Assembly: GCF_901709675.1 (NCBI RefSeq)
Contig: NC_051087.1
Location: 8,150,884-8,214,883 of the forward strand
Reading direction: 5' to 3'
DNA: 64,000 nucleotides
DNA from: Syngnathus acus
Lineage: Eukaryota > Chordata > Actinopteri > Syngnathiformes > Syngnathidae
The number at the start of each line of letters is the position of its first letter. Positions within the stretch are counted from its first letter, which is position 1. Below are positions 38,101 to 50,476 of this stretch, one piece after another. Under the pieces are notes generated by a model. That model ran no database searches and was not told the DNA's origin. It saw only the letters and a program-made list of their open reading frames with translations. Made by a program: the position numbers and the translations under genes.

Positions 38101-38833
38101 AAACCCCATTGGCACATTGTTTTTAGTGCTCGAAATTTCTTCTGTGAATGGGTTGAAACTGAGTTCAAACCCTCAACAAACTTTTTTTTAAGATGAGAAG
38201 TAATGCAGTCAAGTGGAGGTGATGCAAATGTAAGTTCAGAGACTTTTTTGCCAAGTATATTTAAAGTAATAAAGACGAAATCAGCCTAAAAATCACCTTC
38301 GGATGAACTTACAAAATTTGTCTTTAAAATGTAGACATGACAACTTTTAAAATGGATCTTAAAATGGTTTATTGCAAGATGTTGTGTTTGCCCTAATCAG
38401 TTTGTTTTACATCTCATTACTCTTTATCCAAAATAGTTTTTTAGTTCGAATCCACCTAATTACAGTGTGGCTGCATATTGCTACCCTACAAGTGTTTATA
38501 TATTTTGCTATTTGTTTTTCATCGGTTACACATTTTAGTGATGAAAAAAATCTGTTACATATCAGATGATTTTCATTCATATTTGCAATTCTGAGTATTT
38601 TTTTTCCTCTTACAGTGTACTAGTTTTGAAGTATTATTCACCAGTAGTTATGTGGAATGAAAAAGGCATGGAAAAAAGAGAGCGTGTGTCTGTGCGCGCG
38701 CCTTTGAATGAGAACAGGCTGTAAAACTGTTGTGTTCATCTCTCTTCCATCCCGAGTTGAAGGCAATAATATGGTGATTGGGATATGATCTATATACTGG
38801 AGGCTTGGCCTTGTACAGCAATTGGTGTCTGCT

Positions 38834-38837
<4 letters not shown>

Positions 38838-38882
<45 letters not shown>
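38838..38882. repeat. (CT)n(CA)n compound microsatellite
   Basis: About 15 CT units are followed directly by about seven CA units. Confidence 0.95.
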
Positions 38883-39056
38883 TTATACTCGTGCATACGG
38901 ACGGGCCCATACACTTCCATCAAGCACAGATAACTCCGATTACAGTGAGAATTTGTTTGATAATTCAGTATTTTCTCTTATATATTAGCTAATTTATTTT
39001 TGCCTTTTCTTGTCGTGTGATTTTGTGATTTGCATCCTTTTTCACCATCTTATCAC

Positions 39057-39127
39057 CACTTCCTTCCTTCCTTCCTTCTTTACTTCCTTCTTCACTTCCT
39101 TCCTTCTTTACTTCCTTCTTTCCTTCC
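39057..39127. repeat. (CTTC)n imperfect repeat
   Basis: CTTC units are interrupted by TTTACTTC variants that themselves recur, giving a higher-order pattern. Confidence 0.9.
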
Positions 39128-39296
39128 CACATACCCAATGTGTGTATGGCTGTGTGCACTGTATATTATATACGTGTTTAAGTATAGGTGTGTGTGGGAG
39201 CCAAGATTGTGTCACAGCTTGAGTGGTCTGACTTTTCCCAGCTCTGGATCAATGAACACAGAACAAAGAATGGTGTCCCACTATATATGTGTGCAC

Positions 39297-39319
39297 GTGT
39301 GTGTGTTTGTGTGTGTGTT

Positions 39320-39379
<60 letters not shown>
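39297..39379. repeat. (GT)n microsatellite, longest in the window
   Basis: The last 53 bases (39327-39379) are uninterrupted GT, preceded by GT with TTT breaks. A short GT block recurs at about 39420-39441 after a GA-rich spacer. Confidence 0.95.
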
Positions 39380-39382
<3 letters not shown>

Positions 39383-41004
39383 CAGAAAGAGAGTGAGCGG
39401 AGAGAGAAAGAGAGATATTGTGTGTTTGTGTGTGTGTGTGTAAATGTCATCCAGTTCAGACTGAAATCCCCAAACAAGGATATACAGTCAAACATATTTT
39501 CTGTCAACATGGCAGTACTACAAAATTGTCATCATATTTGCGTGTGTGTGCGCTTCTGTCGTGTACCCCCGGTCTGTTTGAGTACTCGGGACCCTGCCGT
39601 CTTTCAGTAATCCATGCTAGGAGGATGGGTGTCACTACCTGGATCAATAAAGCTTACCACAATCACACCCACTGCCCACCTTTAGTATAGCCTTATATTT
39701 TCTTGGCCATCTCTACTCCAATTCTCACTAAACTCAATATTTTTCCCCTCATTTCTCACCGTTCATTTTTCAAATCTTCAAAATGTTCAAGTCTTAAAAT
39801 CATTCCTCCTGCGCACACTCACTTATCTTTTCTCTTGTGTGCTAATTTTCTACCCTCAAGGGTACTTACCATTCTGTCAATCTGTTTTTCTTTCACTCCA
39901 TCACTGTCTTCATCAGCATTCACTCTTCCACTTCCTCCTCCGGATCTCGTTTTACTTGTGCTCAAATGCATTTTAGTAAGGCGTCACTGCATCGTAATTT
40001 TAATGCGAAAACTTTTGTAAATCTGTAAACAGAACACAATTGAGTGCGTGGGACTCAAACATAAACAAAATCTTGATAAGTTACTCATTGTGTGAAAGCA
40101 GCATGCGGGTGCTGGTTTGGGCCAAGAGGCTAAACTGAGAGTTAATGAGGTTCCAGCCATCCATCCCTTGAATATTTTCTGCAAAATGAGTACTTGATGA
40201 CGTTCAATCCAACTTTTATTTCATATGCAGGAAAGACACAATATTTCTATAAAGTCTTTTAAAGGTGAACTTCGATCATAATCGCAGAGTCATCTATCAA
40301 AAGAAGGCGGCCGCAATTGTGACATCGATGCGATTTGTGGATTGAATGAAGTAACCGATAAAAGTCAAAAGACTTTCAAAATGCTCTGATTTGAATTTGG
40401 GGCCATTGAGTCGTGCCTCTTTATTTAAAGTGCGTGCCCACTTTGTGGTTGCTACAGGCCCACTCAATTTTGGAGAGTTGAATGACAGGTACACCAAAAA
40501 AATCCTCCAAGAGGACATGTGGTCATACTTTTAAATTACGTCATACATATACAATTATTATACTGTACATTTGTCTCACATTGTGTTTTTGTGTTTACTC
40601 CTTTTTTTTGACTGTTCAAATTTGTTTCAAATAAAAAAAACCTCAATCCTTTCTCTTCTCCCAATTGGTTAACCTCACATGCTCCCTCCATCGCTCCCTC
40701 CCTCATCACTCTCCCACATCATCCACTTTACAATGCTTTTGAGGAAAGTAGGGGAAAACAAAGACGTTTGATCAAAGGAACGATTTGAATGAGACATGGC
40801 ATCTTAAATATCCATGACTGGCACGCACGTGCTCTTTTGCACATGGACGTTCACTCAAGCAATTGTGCATGTGCATGCATAAGCACATTAAAGTCCATTT
40901 GTTCACCTTCTTTTACGCTGTTGGGCATTGAGATCAAGATTATAAGACCATGTGATGACACGTGTACGTATACACACACACAGCTATGATGTATGTACAC
41001 GCAC

Positions 41005-41243
41005 AAGTTTTGTCGTAAGAGACTTGCGCTTAGCCAGCCTGCATTCTGCCATCTCTGGGGCTTGACACTCGTACATTTTAGCTTTCATCTCCCTCCTCTG
41101 CTCTTCCTCTCGCCTCTGCATCTGTTCCTCTGGGATGCCGCTTCTACCTCTCATTTCTTTAATTATGCTTTTTATTTCCAATAGGCCTCCAGTAATGTTT
41201 TCTGAATTTTGTAATTCTCGTGACATGCATGAAGACAGTCCCT
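41005..41243 (-). CDS. unidentified exon-like reading frame, antisense in sgcz intron 1
   Basis: On the minus strand an acceptor-like TTATCTATTTCAG ends at 41244 and is followed by an open frame. It reads GLSSCMSRELQNSENIT, then GGLLEIKSIIKEMRGRS, then PEEQMQRREEEQRREMK, then YECQAPEMAECRLAKRK. The composition is highly charged and coiled-coil-like. The frame stays open to a TAG at about 40986. No strong donor follows; the nearest GT (GTGCGT, at about 41011-41006) is weak. I recognise no family. The plus strand here is pyrimidine-rich, so a glutamate/arginine/lysine-rich frame on the other strand can arise by chance. It may be an exon of a nested gene, a retro-copy fragment or noise. The right border assumes the acceptor is used; the left border is a guess. 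Confidence 0.2.
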
Positions 41244-41579
41244 GAAATAGATAAATGTACGTCATATGGACTATCTGTCAAGTCAAAACTAACTTTTTTT
41301 TTCAATTAAATCCAAATCATGCTGTTGTTCAAGTCTTTATTGAAGTCGCCTTTCAAGTCAACAGAACCCATCGGCGATTATCTCTAAATTCTCTTATTTT
41401 CACCATTTCCTTTCATACTTCAGTATTCATTAACATTTGCAAATTGTTCTTACCCCACTTAAGGTGGAATATGTACTTTTATAACTACTAGCAAGATTGG
41501 AATGTAGCCTCACTTCTCTACTACCTTCATCTTGCGTTGATCACCAAAGCCATGCTCGTATGCATGTGCACGCGACATG

Positions 41580-42237
41580 GCTGCTACAACAGATCATTTG
41601 AATGAAACTCTACAGTCAGGTCATACAAACAGTCTTCACCCACAAGAGTAACTGAAATAACTTCACTAGTCATAAAGCTTCTATGAGGATGTCCTTTGGA
41701 CAGATGAAATACAAGCAGAGCTTTTTGTTTCCCGAGTCTTGTCAGCTTTTTGTCTACAGGCAGAAAAATGAAACACATGTACAAAGAAAATAACATAGTT
41801 GCTACTTTGGAGTGAAAATTGAGGAGTCTCTGTTATGTTGAACTTGGACTTGTGGTGGCTACGTTGAAATCCTAACAACTTCAAGGCATTCTGAAACACA
41901 AATATGCTGGCCAGCTTCAAAACGTTAGGCCAAAGCTGCAAGCTATATGTCCTTTAACAGAAGTCCCGAAACACTCAGCTCAAAACAAAGCACTATTCTG
42001 AAGTGGCATTTTCTTAACGATGATCTAAATCCTATTAAACATCTGTGGATGTAAAGCTGTGGTGTTCAGTCAGGAGAAAGCACTCTTCAAATCTGAGACA
42101 GCTTGCGCACGAGGAGTGGTGAACAGGTGCACAATTTTCATCCAGAGTTAGAGAAAATGTTTAACTGAAGTTATTGTCGCGAAAGATTGTGCAACAAAAT
42201 TTGAAGGTAAGGCTACAATCAGTTTTCACAGCTCTGA
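41580..42237 (+). pseudogene. Tc1-like transposase relic
   Basis: In transposase order on the plus strand are AAGCTTCTATGAGGATGTCC, TTTGGACAGATGAA (a W-T-D-E string around the second catalytic aspartate region), CTACAGGCAGAAAAATGAA, AGGAGTCTCTGTTATGTT, TCAAGGCATTCTGAAACA, ATCCTATTAAACATCTGTGG, and AGATTGTGCAACAAAATTTG near the end. The order and spacing fit a DDE Tc1 transposase C-terminal half. Stops and indels break every frame, so it is dead. It is a different Tc1 subfamily from the relic at 8131-8445. Confidence 0.75.
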
Positions 42238-45200
42238 AGCTCACACACTGCATTCATTCACATTTCATTTCTGCAAGACGTGGTTTGATGCTATGACGAC
42301 GTGGTGGACGTGTGCAAGAATGTCACATTTTAAATGAGGAGAAATTATTTTCTTGTGCGAAAGCAAACTGAAGTTCATGTTGATGTTAAATCAGGTGCAT
42401 TTTATCCCACCTGCCATGCAGGTGTAAAAACAAACAAAAGGTCAATTTAGGGTTATCTGAAAAAGTTTCATCAGCCTTGCATTTAATGGAGGGAAATTGT
42501 TGACACCTTCACTGTATCAAGACAGTTGATGCGTGGCATAAGACAGGACAGGAGGCAGATGCTGAGTAAGGCTTTTGGCTATGAGGAGCTGTATTAATTG
42601 AGGCTCCTGCAGCACTAGTTCACAAGGAGGTGAGCACATTTATCATCTTTTTCATTAGCATGCGTGTCATCTTTCTGCTTGCTTGGTTTTCAAGATCAAG
42701 TGGAAGCCAGGCAAGGACTGCAAGCCTTGGTCTGCCTTGTCAAACTCATCTTTGGGGATGGTTACTGTAAGTCGCACTTGTATACTTTTTAAAATGTCAT
42801 TCACCTCTTGAGTTTGAATATAACTGTTTTGTGGCATGGTCTTAGGTTTTGTGGTACTATTATATATATGATTTTAAATCGCATCATACATATCTTAACC
42901 TTTATATTGGCACGTTTCTCACAACAAATAAAATATAAGAGCATTCGTAAGAATCCCTTAGTTTGACTTACTATTGTTTCAACTAAAAACGTAATTTTCG
43001 TGTCAGAAAATGCAAACATTTTCTGAACCGCTTTTCTTAACTATAAACAAAATGATAATTGTTGAATTATTTATTGTCGTGTTTTATTGCAACAAAGTAA
43101 ATAGATAGCACAACATACAAGTATTGGTATTGGAAAAAAAAAGACCCCCTAAGTATTGTATCAAATGAAAATCGTCCGCTATTGTCCATGGCTAGAAGCA
43201 AGTGGAGTCGTCTCCGTATAAACCTAATAAGTGGGATGTGATTGACAGGTCATGAAAATTGCAAAACACTGCAGCACCAACTAGTGCAGGGACATACTGT
43301 ACCATATTCCGCTCTGCTATTTTTTCTCCTATTTCCCTCCTCATGCCTTTTCAACATTCTTCTTTGTTTCCACGGTTTGTGTGTGATTGTGTGAGAAACT
43401 GATTTTGTATCTGTGAGGCACAACCTATATGACATTCGGGGTGGAAAGAGCAGAGTGAGTCATGATGACAGGCCACTCACAAATTAAACCACGGCAAAGT
43501 GATAATTGATACCTAGCACTGAATTTAGTTGTCTTGCACATCATACTTACAAAGAATCTGAAAATACACCTAAGTACTCTAACAAAAAACTGATATTCTG
43601 ACTTTTCTTTTAATGCTGAAAGCAAAACACTAACGTTGTTCAACAGATTTAGAACCACTTATTCATTCTCAATACATATTATGTTTAATAAAGCTTAACC
43701 GAATTGACAGAAAGCAGTGAAATACATTTATTTTTACATCGCACATCATTGTAGGCGACATTAAGCCTTTGTGTACTCGAATTCTTATGGTTGGACCACA
43801 GCGGTGTGAAGTGAGTCCTGAACAATGAGGACTTTGCAAATCTAGAGCAGATTCAAAATAATTGGACAAAATGTGCTTCAGCATTCCCCCTGAAAATTGT
43901 CTCTTCTGCTCTTCTCGTACATCTACTTTTACAAATGTGTGTGCTGAAGATTCTTTGCATCCATTTTATTATTTTTCTTTTTATGTGACTTGACGTACAA
44001 GAAGTTTTTTGCTATGACTTGCAAGGCAATAAGATCACTGCATGGTGGCAATGAACGCACAACAGTGAACAATTTGTTAATAATGAGGCTCCAAGTTGTT
44101 TAATGCCGCTCCCAGCTAAATTTAGTGCCAAACAGACACAGACGTCACCTACCCACAGCATTTGACAAAAGGACCAATGGCTTAATTTTTCACAGTTTTG
44201 AATCTTTATTGTATTTGCTGTACTTGACATTTTTTAAATCATTCAAATTTGACAGGGTTATTTTCTGTCTTCTCTGTTCTGTGCCAAATTGAGTAGATAT
44301 TTTCACTTTACTAAAGCTAGATAACTAGATCTGTTTTTTTTTTTTTTTTAATTCTAAACTTGTTTGATGTCATGGTACATTCAGAGGTTGCACATCTCTA
44401 TAAGTCATGTTTGTTTCTACAAAATGTCACATTGCAGTATCCATAATGAATTCATACTTTCACTCTGAATTGTTCGTCAGACTGAGTGTCCCTGCTGAGG
44501 ACACTGACTAACTTGATGATGGCAGTAGAGAAGCTACAATCATAGCAATCAATCAGTGTCCGTGTTGATCAGACTGAATCCTGTCTGCAGGAGCTAACCC
44601 TTCAATGTCGCTTTTTGTCTTCTGTCTGGATGGCCTTTCTTTCTGTTAATGGTTTTATTGTCTGGCATTTAATCATTGATTCCTTACCAGTGATCTGGGT
44701 ATAACTGTACGTGTTTATTTGCATGTGTGTGTTTTCCCCATGTGACTAAAAAGCATGGCCAATTAATCAGGTAAATGGAATTGTGCAAACACATTCTGTG
44801 TTATGGTTTTAATATATAGGAAGAGCACTTTTCATCAGCATTGCTTTTCTCTCAAGTCCTCATTGCCTCAACTGGTGGTCAGCCTCAGTTTTTCAACAGC
44901 TTCTTCACAAAGAAGTGTTCTATTGATTTTACAGTTCAAATAAGATGAAAAGGAAGACTGGTGTGAAGAGGGATACATAAGAATAAAGAAGCACGGGGCA
45001 GGGGCTGTTGAAGCTCTGAGCTTGGCTTTTGTCTGTACTAGCAAAACTTCCTTTTATCCTTTATAATTTGAGTGGTATGATCAATATGGTCTTCATACAG
45101 CGAAGGCCTTCAAAAGCTTTACTCTTTTCTTGACTTTTCATTGAAGTATATGAGGAGATTGGCAAAGGGCTGAGTGGACAGTCAACTGTTGGTGGGAGGA

Positions 45201-46408
45201 GTACTGTAAAGTACTGTAATGAACGGTAAAGGTACAAGGCCGGCAATCACGGTGCATATTCAAAATTTTGTCAATACAAAAAATCTTTGTAAGGGTGCTT
45301 TTGTGAGGGCGGTGTTTTATTCACTGGATTTCACGGAATGCTTTTTTTTATTTCTTTACTTTGCTTTTGAATGGTTTCAATGTTTTTCTTTGTATATGGT
45401 TTTAAATGTTGTACATAGTTTTAATTATGTAATGCACAGTAAATTAGAATCAAGATAAAATGTGCCATATAAATAAAACTGCCTAGATGCAGCAAAATGA
45501 AGAAATATGATGATAATCGTGTGTAGTTTGCAATTGTGGGTATTAATAGACATAATTTAATACTTGTTAAACAAATCTTGATTCAAGCCAAGTACTTAAA
45601 CTACAACTGTATATACTAGAAGTCAGCAACTATTACTCTGTGCATACATTGTGCTCAATGCACACTTGGTCGGAGGGAATTTTAGGGGCGATGAAATTGA
45701 ATTTAAGGGGTGTATGAGGACCCCAACAATGGAGCAGAAACACCTAAAAAAAAAAAAAGCACCCAATGTGGATGACTGAGTTTCTCTTTTTATTCATTTA
45801 TTTTTTAAATTTCGTTTTTGTAATTTCAATGAGAAATCCGTTTGTCAATGCCACAAAACCACAATACACGTGGCATTAAAGTGCTTTATGCAATACAAGA
45901 TATGCCTCACCAAAATCGGACACACTTTCATATCATTGTCACAAAATAATTAGGAAATGGAAAATGAACAAAGCAAAGATGACACCTCCTGACAAGAAGG
46001 TAGTGGCCCTCACTGCAGTTGGACAGAAAGCTTTTAGAATGGATTTATTCCATGCAGGACCCACAACAGTGTAGTGTCCATAAAAATGCAAAGAAATCAA
46101 TCCACAATGAAAGTGTCTTATTACCTTTTTTTTTTTTTTGTAACGTCTTTAGTGTTCTGTATGACTTTCCGTTCCTGCCAGTTTTCCAAGGACATAGCGA
46201 AGGCCTATTATAGTTTGTCATTCAAACAACCTAGTGGACAAAAGTGGAATATGTCAATTTTGTTATTAGCCTATGGGGCTAATATCATTGTGCACAATGT
46301 TATGCATCGCAACAATGTGAAATGACCAGGAAGAAGAGCCAGAGCGAATTTAGTAATCTACGTCACTGTAAGCACATTTAAAGTTCATTCTTGGACAATA
46401 TTTGGCTA

Positions 46409-46780
46409 GGTTCAAACTGAAGGCAAATGTGACCTGATCGGATGTGTGAATTGTATCTGATTTTGTTTATAACAGTCTGAATGGCTTAATTTTGAGGTTT
46501 TTTTTAATCAGACTTGGGTCACTCTATATGCGGTCCTAAATTTGATACGTATTATATATTTTTAAAAGCGACGGCAGTCTGAACGGACAGCTCACATATA
46601 GCCGACATCTGTAAACACGTTGTGAGTGATGTCCTCTCTTCATTTGCCCATCTGTCACTTTGGGGACACATTTAGCTCACATGCTAGACGGACTAATATG
46701 TGATGTGAATGCTCATACACAAACACAAAAATCTTATTTTACAAATTGGGGATTAATACCTGTAGTGTGAACTGAGCTTT
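46409..46780. mobile_element. MITE with GGTTCAAACTGAAGGC / GCTCAGTTCACACTAC ends
   Basis: The left end GGTTCAAACTGAAGGCAA and the reverse complement of the right end (GCTCAGTTCACACTACAGG) are imperfect inverted repeats. Inside are AGTCTGAATGG and AGTCTGAACGGACAG strings typical of a fish MITE family. A fragment of the same family lies at 1372-1455. Confidence 0.55.
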
Positions 46781-47606
46781 TGTCACAAGTAAAACGCAGA
46801 GCAAAATTGATTTCTTGCAATCAATCCCTCAAGAGCCCCCTAACCCTGACCCCTAACCTCATACATTTTTAGTCGTGGAGAGAAACCTGAATACCTGAAG
46901 TGAACTCGCATAGACAACATGGAGAACGGAAACTCCTCACAGATGAACCACAAATACAAGTGTTAAGCGGGGCCCATACTTCATGTGATGCAACAAATGT
47001 CTAGTTAATGTTTGTTTTTTTCTTTCAGTTTAAAAATAACTAATTTGTTTTCAACAACAGAATAGATTCTTAGATATTTAGTTCAAATGCACGTTTTACA
47101 ATGGCCTTTTACTTTGTCTCGCCATCGTGTCATATAACAAAAAATGCTGGACATCCCTCGATTTCTGTCTTTCTAATTGCTCGGTCCTCGGCTTTAATAG
47201 ACGGCATGCCCCAATTAATTTCCAGTACCGTCCACTTGAGTAAATAACTGCATACATTAAACAGAAAAACAAATTCTGACGACTGGGTTTCTGGAAGATA
47301 CCGTGCTGATTATAATTGTGCTAAATGATGTCACTTAGCAAGCTCTCCATTAGATCAGGTTAATTTTGTGTGCTGCCAATGGCTCATACCCCCCTTGACA
47401 CATGCAGTGTGATTAATTAGTACAATTAGCAAAACCAGCTCAGAAAGTCATCTTGACAAAAGATTTCCCGCAGTAAGGGTGATCAATTCAAAAACAAAGT
47501 AAGCCCTGTTCCAAGTAAGTCATTGATTTTAGACGGAGGTGAGCGCAGGAGGGTTTGAGGGGAACGACACCATGAGAGGAGATTAGATGAGGCAACCTGT
47601 GAGGCT

Positions 47607-47618
47607 GGGGGGGGGGGG
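47607..47618. repeat. poly-G run
   Basis: Twelve consecutive G lie within a purine-rich plus strand. Confidence 0.9.
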
Positions 47619-48724
47619 AAGCGAAGGCGCGAGGAGGAGATGAAAAGGGCATGCAGAATAGGAAGGTTAAAGAAAATAAGCTGCAATTGTTGCAGGCATC
47701 AACAAGACAAAGGATGGTTGGCATTAAAAATGGAAGGAGAGCTCGTTTTCATCATCTTAGTTATTTGGAATCTCTGAATGTGTCCTGAAATGCAACGCAA
47801 GTTCTCCTCTCCACCGCCCTTTGTGCCCTTCATGTTTGTGTTTGCGTTCCATCACTCACTTCCTTTGCCTCATATTGATCCCTATCATGTTTGCATTCAA
47901 AGTACTCTTGCAGGCAAGCATACACGCATGTTCCTCCGCGCACAAGATGGGATTCGCTTGATCTCGTCCCTAGATGGGGAACATTGTGAAATAAAAGGAG
48001 TGACACTGTGTTGCGATAAGGCAAATTGTAGCTGCGAGCCACACTTAAGCGCGCGCATTCACACGGTAATGATGTCGAAGGAAAATATAGCGTGAAATTA
48101 ATTTCGGGGAGAAAGACTTGCGTTAATTTTGTTTGGGCATGGTGCTTCCCCCGCAGGTAATTGTGTGTCTTGGTCTGCTATGTAGCAAGTCGGATGGCTT
48201 CAAAAACTTCCGATACTTTTTAGGGAGAATCAAAACAACAGTCCTTATTATTTCACATATGTTAGGCAATGAAAGTCCGGGTTTGACAGATATGCATCAG
48301 GTATAGAAAAGGTATATTGAGAGGAAGTAGCTATCATTCAGTTTGAAAATCATATGAAATGCTCTATAAAATATTTGTTATTAACATTCAAATCATCATA
48401 AACTGGCTGTAGTAAAGAAAACACCATTACGTGCACACCTCCCATATAAGGGCACTTATGTCATATTATTATTTGAACTACTTACGTATGGTTCTTCGTA
48501 CATGTACGGTTAGAAAAAAAAAAAAGGCGTTGTATGGAGCAGATTTTGTGTTTTAAGGAGTCATCACCGTTTCTCAACCTACATTTTCTATTTTGGACCA
48601 CAGCGTCTAAAACACTTGTTATCTCTGAGGGGTAAGTCTGCATAAATCTTTAATGTGAGACTTTACATCAACAGGAAACCTGTTTGACATTATCTTTAGC
48701 TTTTTTTTTTTAGGGTTGATGGGA

Positions 48725-48842
48725 CTTGCCTACAACCAGTCCAGGGTGCACCTCACCACTTGCCTAAGCTTAAGAACTGCTTCAACTCACACATAAGCCT
48801 TATGAGGGCAAATGATATAGAAAAAGGATGGATGGATGAATG
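48725..48842 (+). mobile_element. tRNA-derived SINE, 3' tail
   Basis: The segment includes ACCAGTCCAGGGTGCACCTC and ends AAGGATGGATGGATGAATGG, matching the tail of the copy at 15982-16320 in the same orientation. Confidence 0.65.
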
Positions 48843-50203
48843 GCTCTTTGGGACTCTACAGTGACACCATCAGGAGGTGTCCGATTTAGTGGTGTTTTAT
48901 CAATGATCATTTTCCGCTCCATTACAATGTTCCCTCCATGCGATAAAAGTGATCTCATGAGATTTCCTGACTCAGCATTAAACATATTTTGGTTTACCCT
49001 GTGAGGGATGCTACCTGAGGAAGTACTGTACTTATTTGTTCATGGTTCACAAATCTTAGCCAGAGCAAATGTGATAAAAATATAATAAAAAAATCAAATC
49101 GGCCACACTCTATTTTTATTGCATCTTCCAAAAGTGTGTTAAATTTAATGTCTGATAAGTTTTAATATTTACTATGGATTTAAAATATGTTACAGTATGC
49201 AGAGTGTTGGCAATGAGTGCTGGGAGAGTTTGTTTACTTTACTTCACTTTAGGGCACCAAACAACTAATGCACAGGTTGTTATGCTCAGAATGTCTGCAG
49301 GCTAGAAAAGTACCAGGGAATTAGAATATGCATTATTTATTCTTTACAAATACGTTTGCTGACTATTCGGTGTTGTATAGATTCACACACAATTAGATGC
49401 TTTAACAAAGGCATTACTCTCATAAACCAAAAGTTTTATGTTTTGTTTTCCATTACATAGCATACATTTTTCCAGGGTAAAAAAAACCCAACATGTATAA
49501 ATGAGAGCAAGTCATTATGAGGAAAACCCACAACTCTAACAGAATATAATTGAATTAGATGACATGACCCAATTAAAGCAGTCATATTTTCTTCCAGGGA
49601 TGGAGAGAGAATAATGAATCCGCCAGCAAGAGGAAGTAATACTTCAAAGTACAAACACAGTTGTATTCATTTTGGCAGCCTTTTTGGGTTTCATTTGTCT
49701 AAAATGTTGCAGCTTTGGGTTACATCCAGTTTCATCCACTTTACGTTGACAATTTATGGGGGTGTCCTCAAGCACTATAATTTTGAAGCCCGACAACTAC
49801 AAACCAAAAACTTTTTTGACAATGACAAACTTGAGTCAAGGACAGTGTTGCCTTTGGATGGACCAACTTAGAATTTCATTAACAGTGTGTCTAGTCATGA
49901 CAGAATTCTCAAACTTTCGTCACTTGTCAAACTTGTTGGATTAATGCTTTTTGTCAAATCAAGAAGTTTGCACTCTATATTTTACATTTGTCACGTTTTC
50001 CAATACTAAATACATGAGTCTCATATTGTCCTTTAATATTTTGTGTTTTTGAGTTAGGCTTGTATGAGGATACTATTTAGACAATAAGTAAAAAATAAAT
50101 AAAAATAATTCGAAAAAAGTTTGCTTTGGAGCATTAGGGGCAGGCTGGTTGCATTGAAGAAAATCTAACATAGTTTAACTTGCATTTTTATGGTCTCGGT
50201 TTT

Positions 50204-50476
50204 CGGCACGGTAACATGTTAGCACAGTTCAGAGGTCGTGGGTTCAAATCCTGGCTCCCATCTTTCCTCCCACAATGCACATACATGCATGATACGTTTA
50301 CTGAAAACTTGTTTGTAGGTGTGAATGTGACTGTGAATGGTTGCTTGTCTAAATATGTGCATTTTGAGTGGTTGGATAGCAGTTCAGGTTGTTTTCCACC
50401 TCTCACCCAAAGTCAGTTGGGATAGGCTCTAGCTCACCCAAGTGAGGATGAGCAGTACAGAGAATGGATGGATGGA
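50204..50476 (+). mobile_element. tRNA-derived SINE, nearly complete
   Basis: The head is CGGCACGGTAACATGTTAGC with a good B-box, GGGTTCAAATCC. The body includes TAGGTGTGAATGTGACTGTG and the tail is TTGGGATAGGCTCTAGC, ending GAATGGATGGATGG. Part of the middle after the B-box is shortened relative to 15982-16320. Confidence 0.8.

Larger units (their letters stand above)
22645..38800 (+). other. sgcz intron 1, first part
   Basis: The intron begins with GTAAGA. It holds a C/T-rich tract (22757-22794), a SINE fragment (23531-23771), GT-rich sequence (25656-25732), homopolymer runs (26626-26644 and about 26950-26975) and a MITE (34944-35105). A possible hAT-type remnant lies at about 28425-28510. 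The rest is AT-rich with no exon-like frame that I trust. The sgcz exon 2 motif was not seen. Confidence 0.75.

Noticed and set aside
39178-39610. Long frames on both strands across 39178-39610
   Set aside because: They are translations of the (GT)n/(CA)n microsatellite (alternating Cys-Val or Thr-His).
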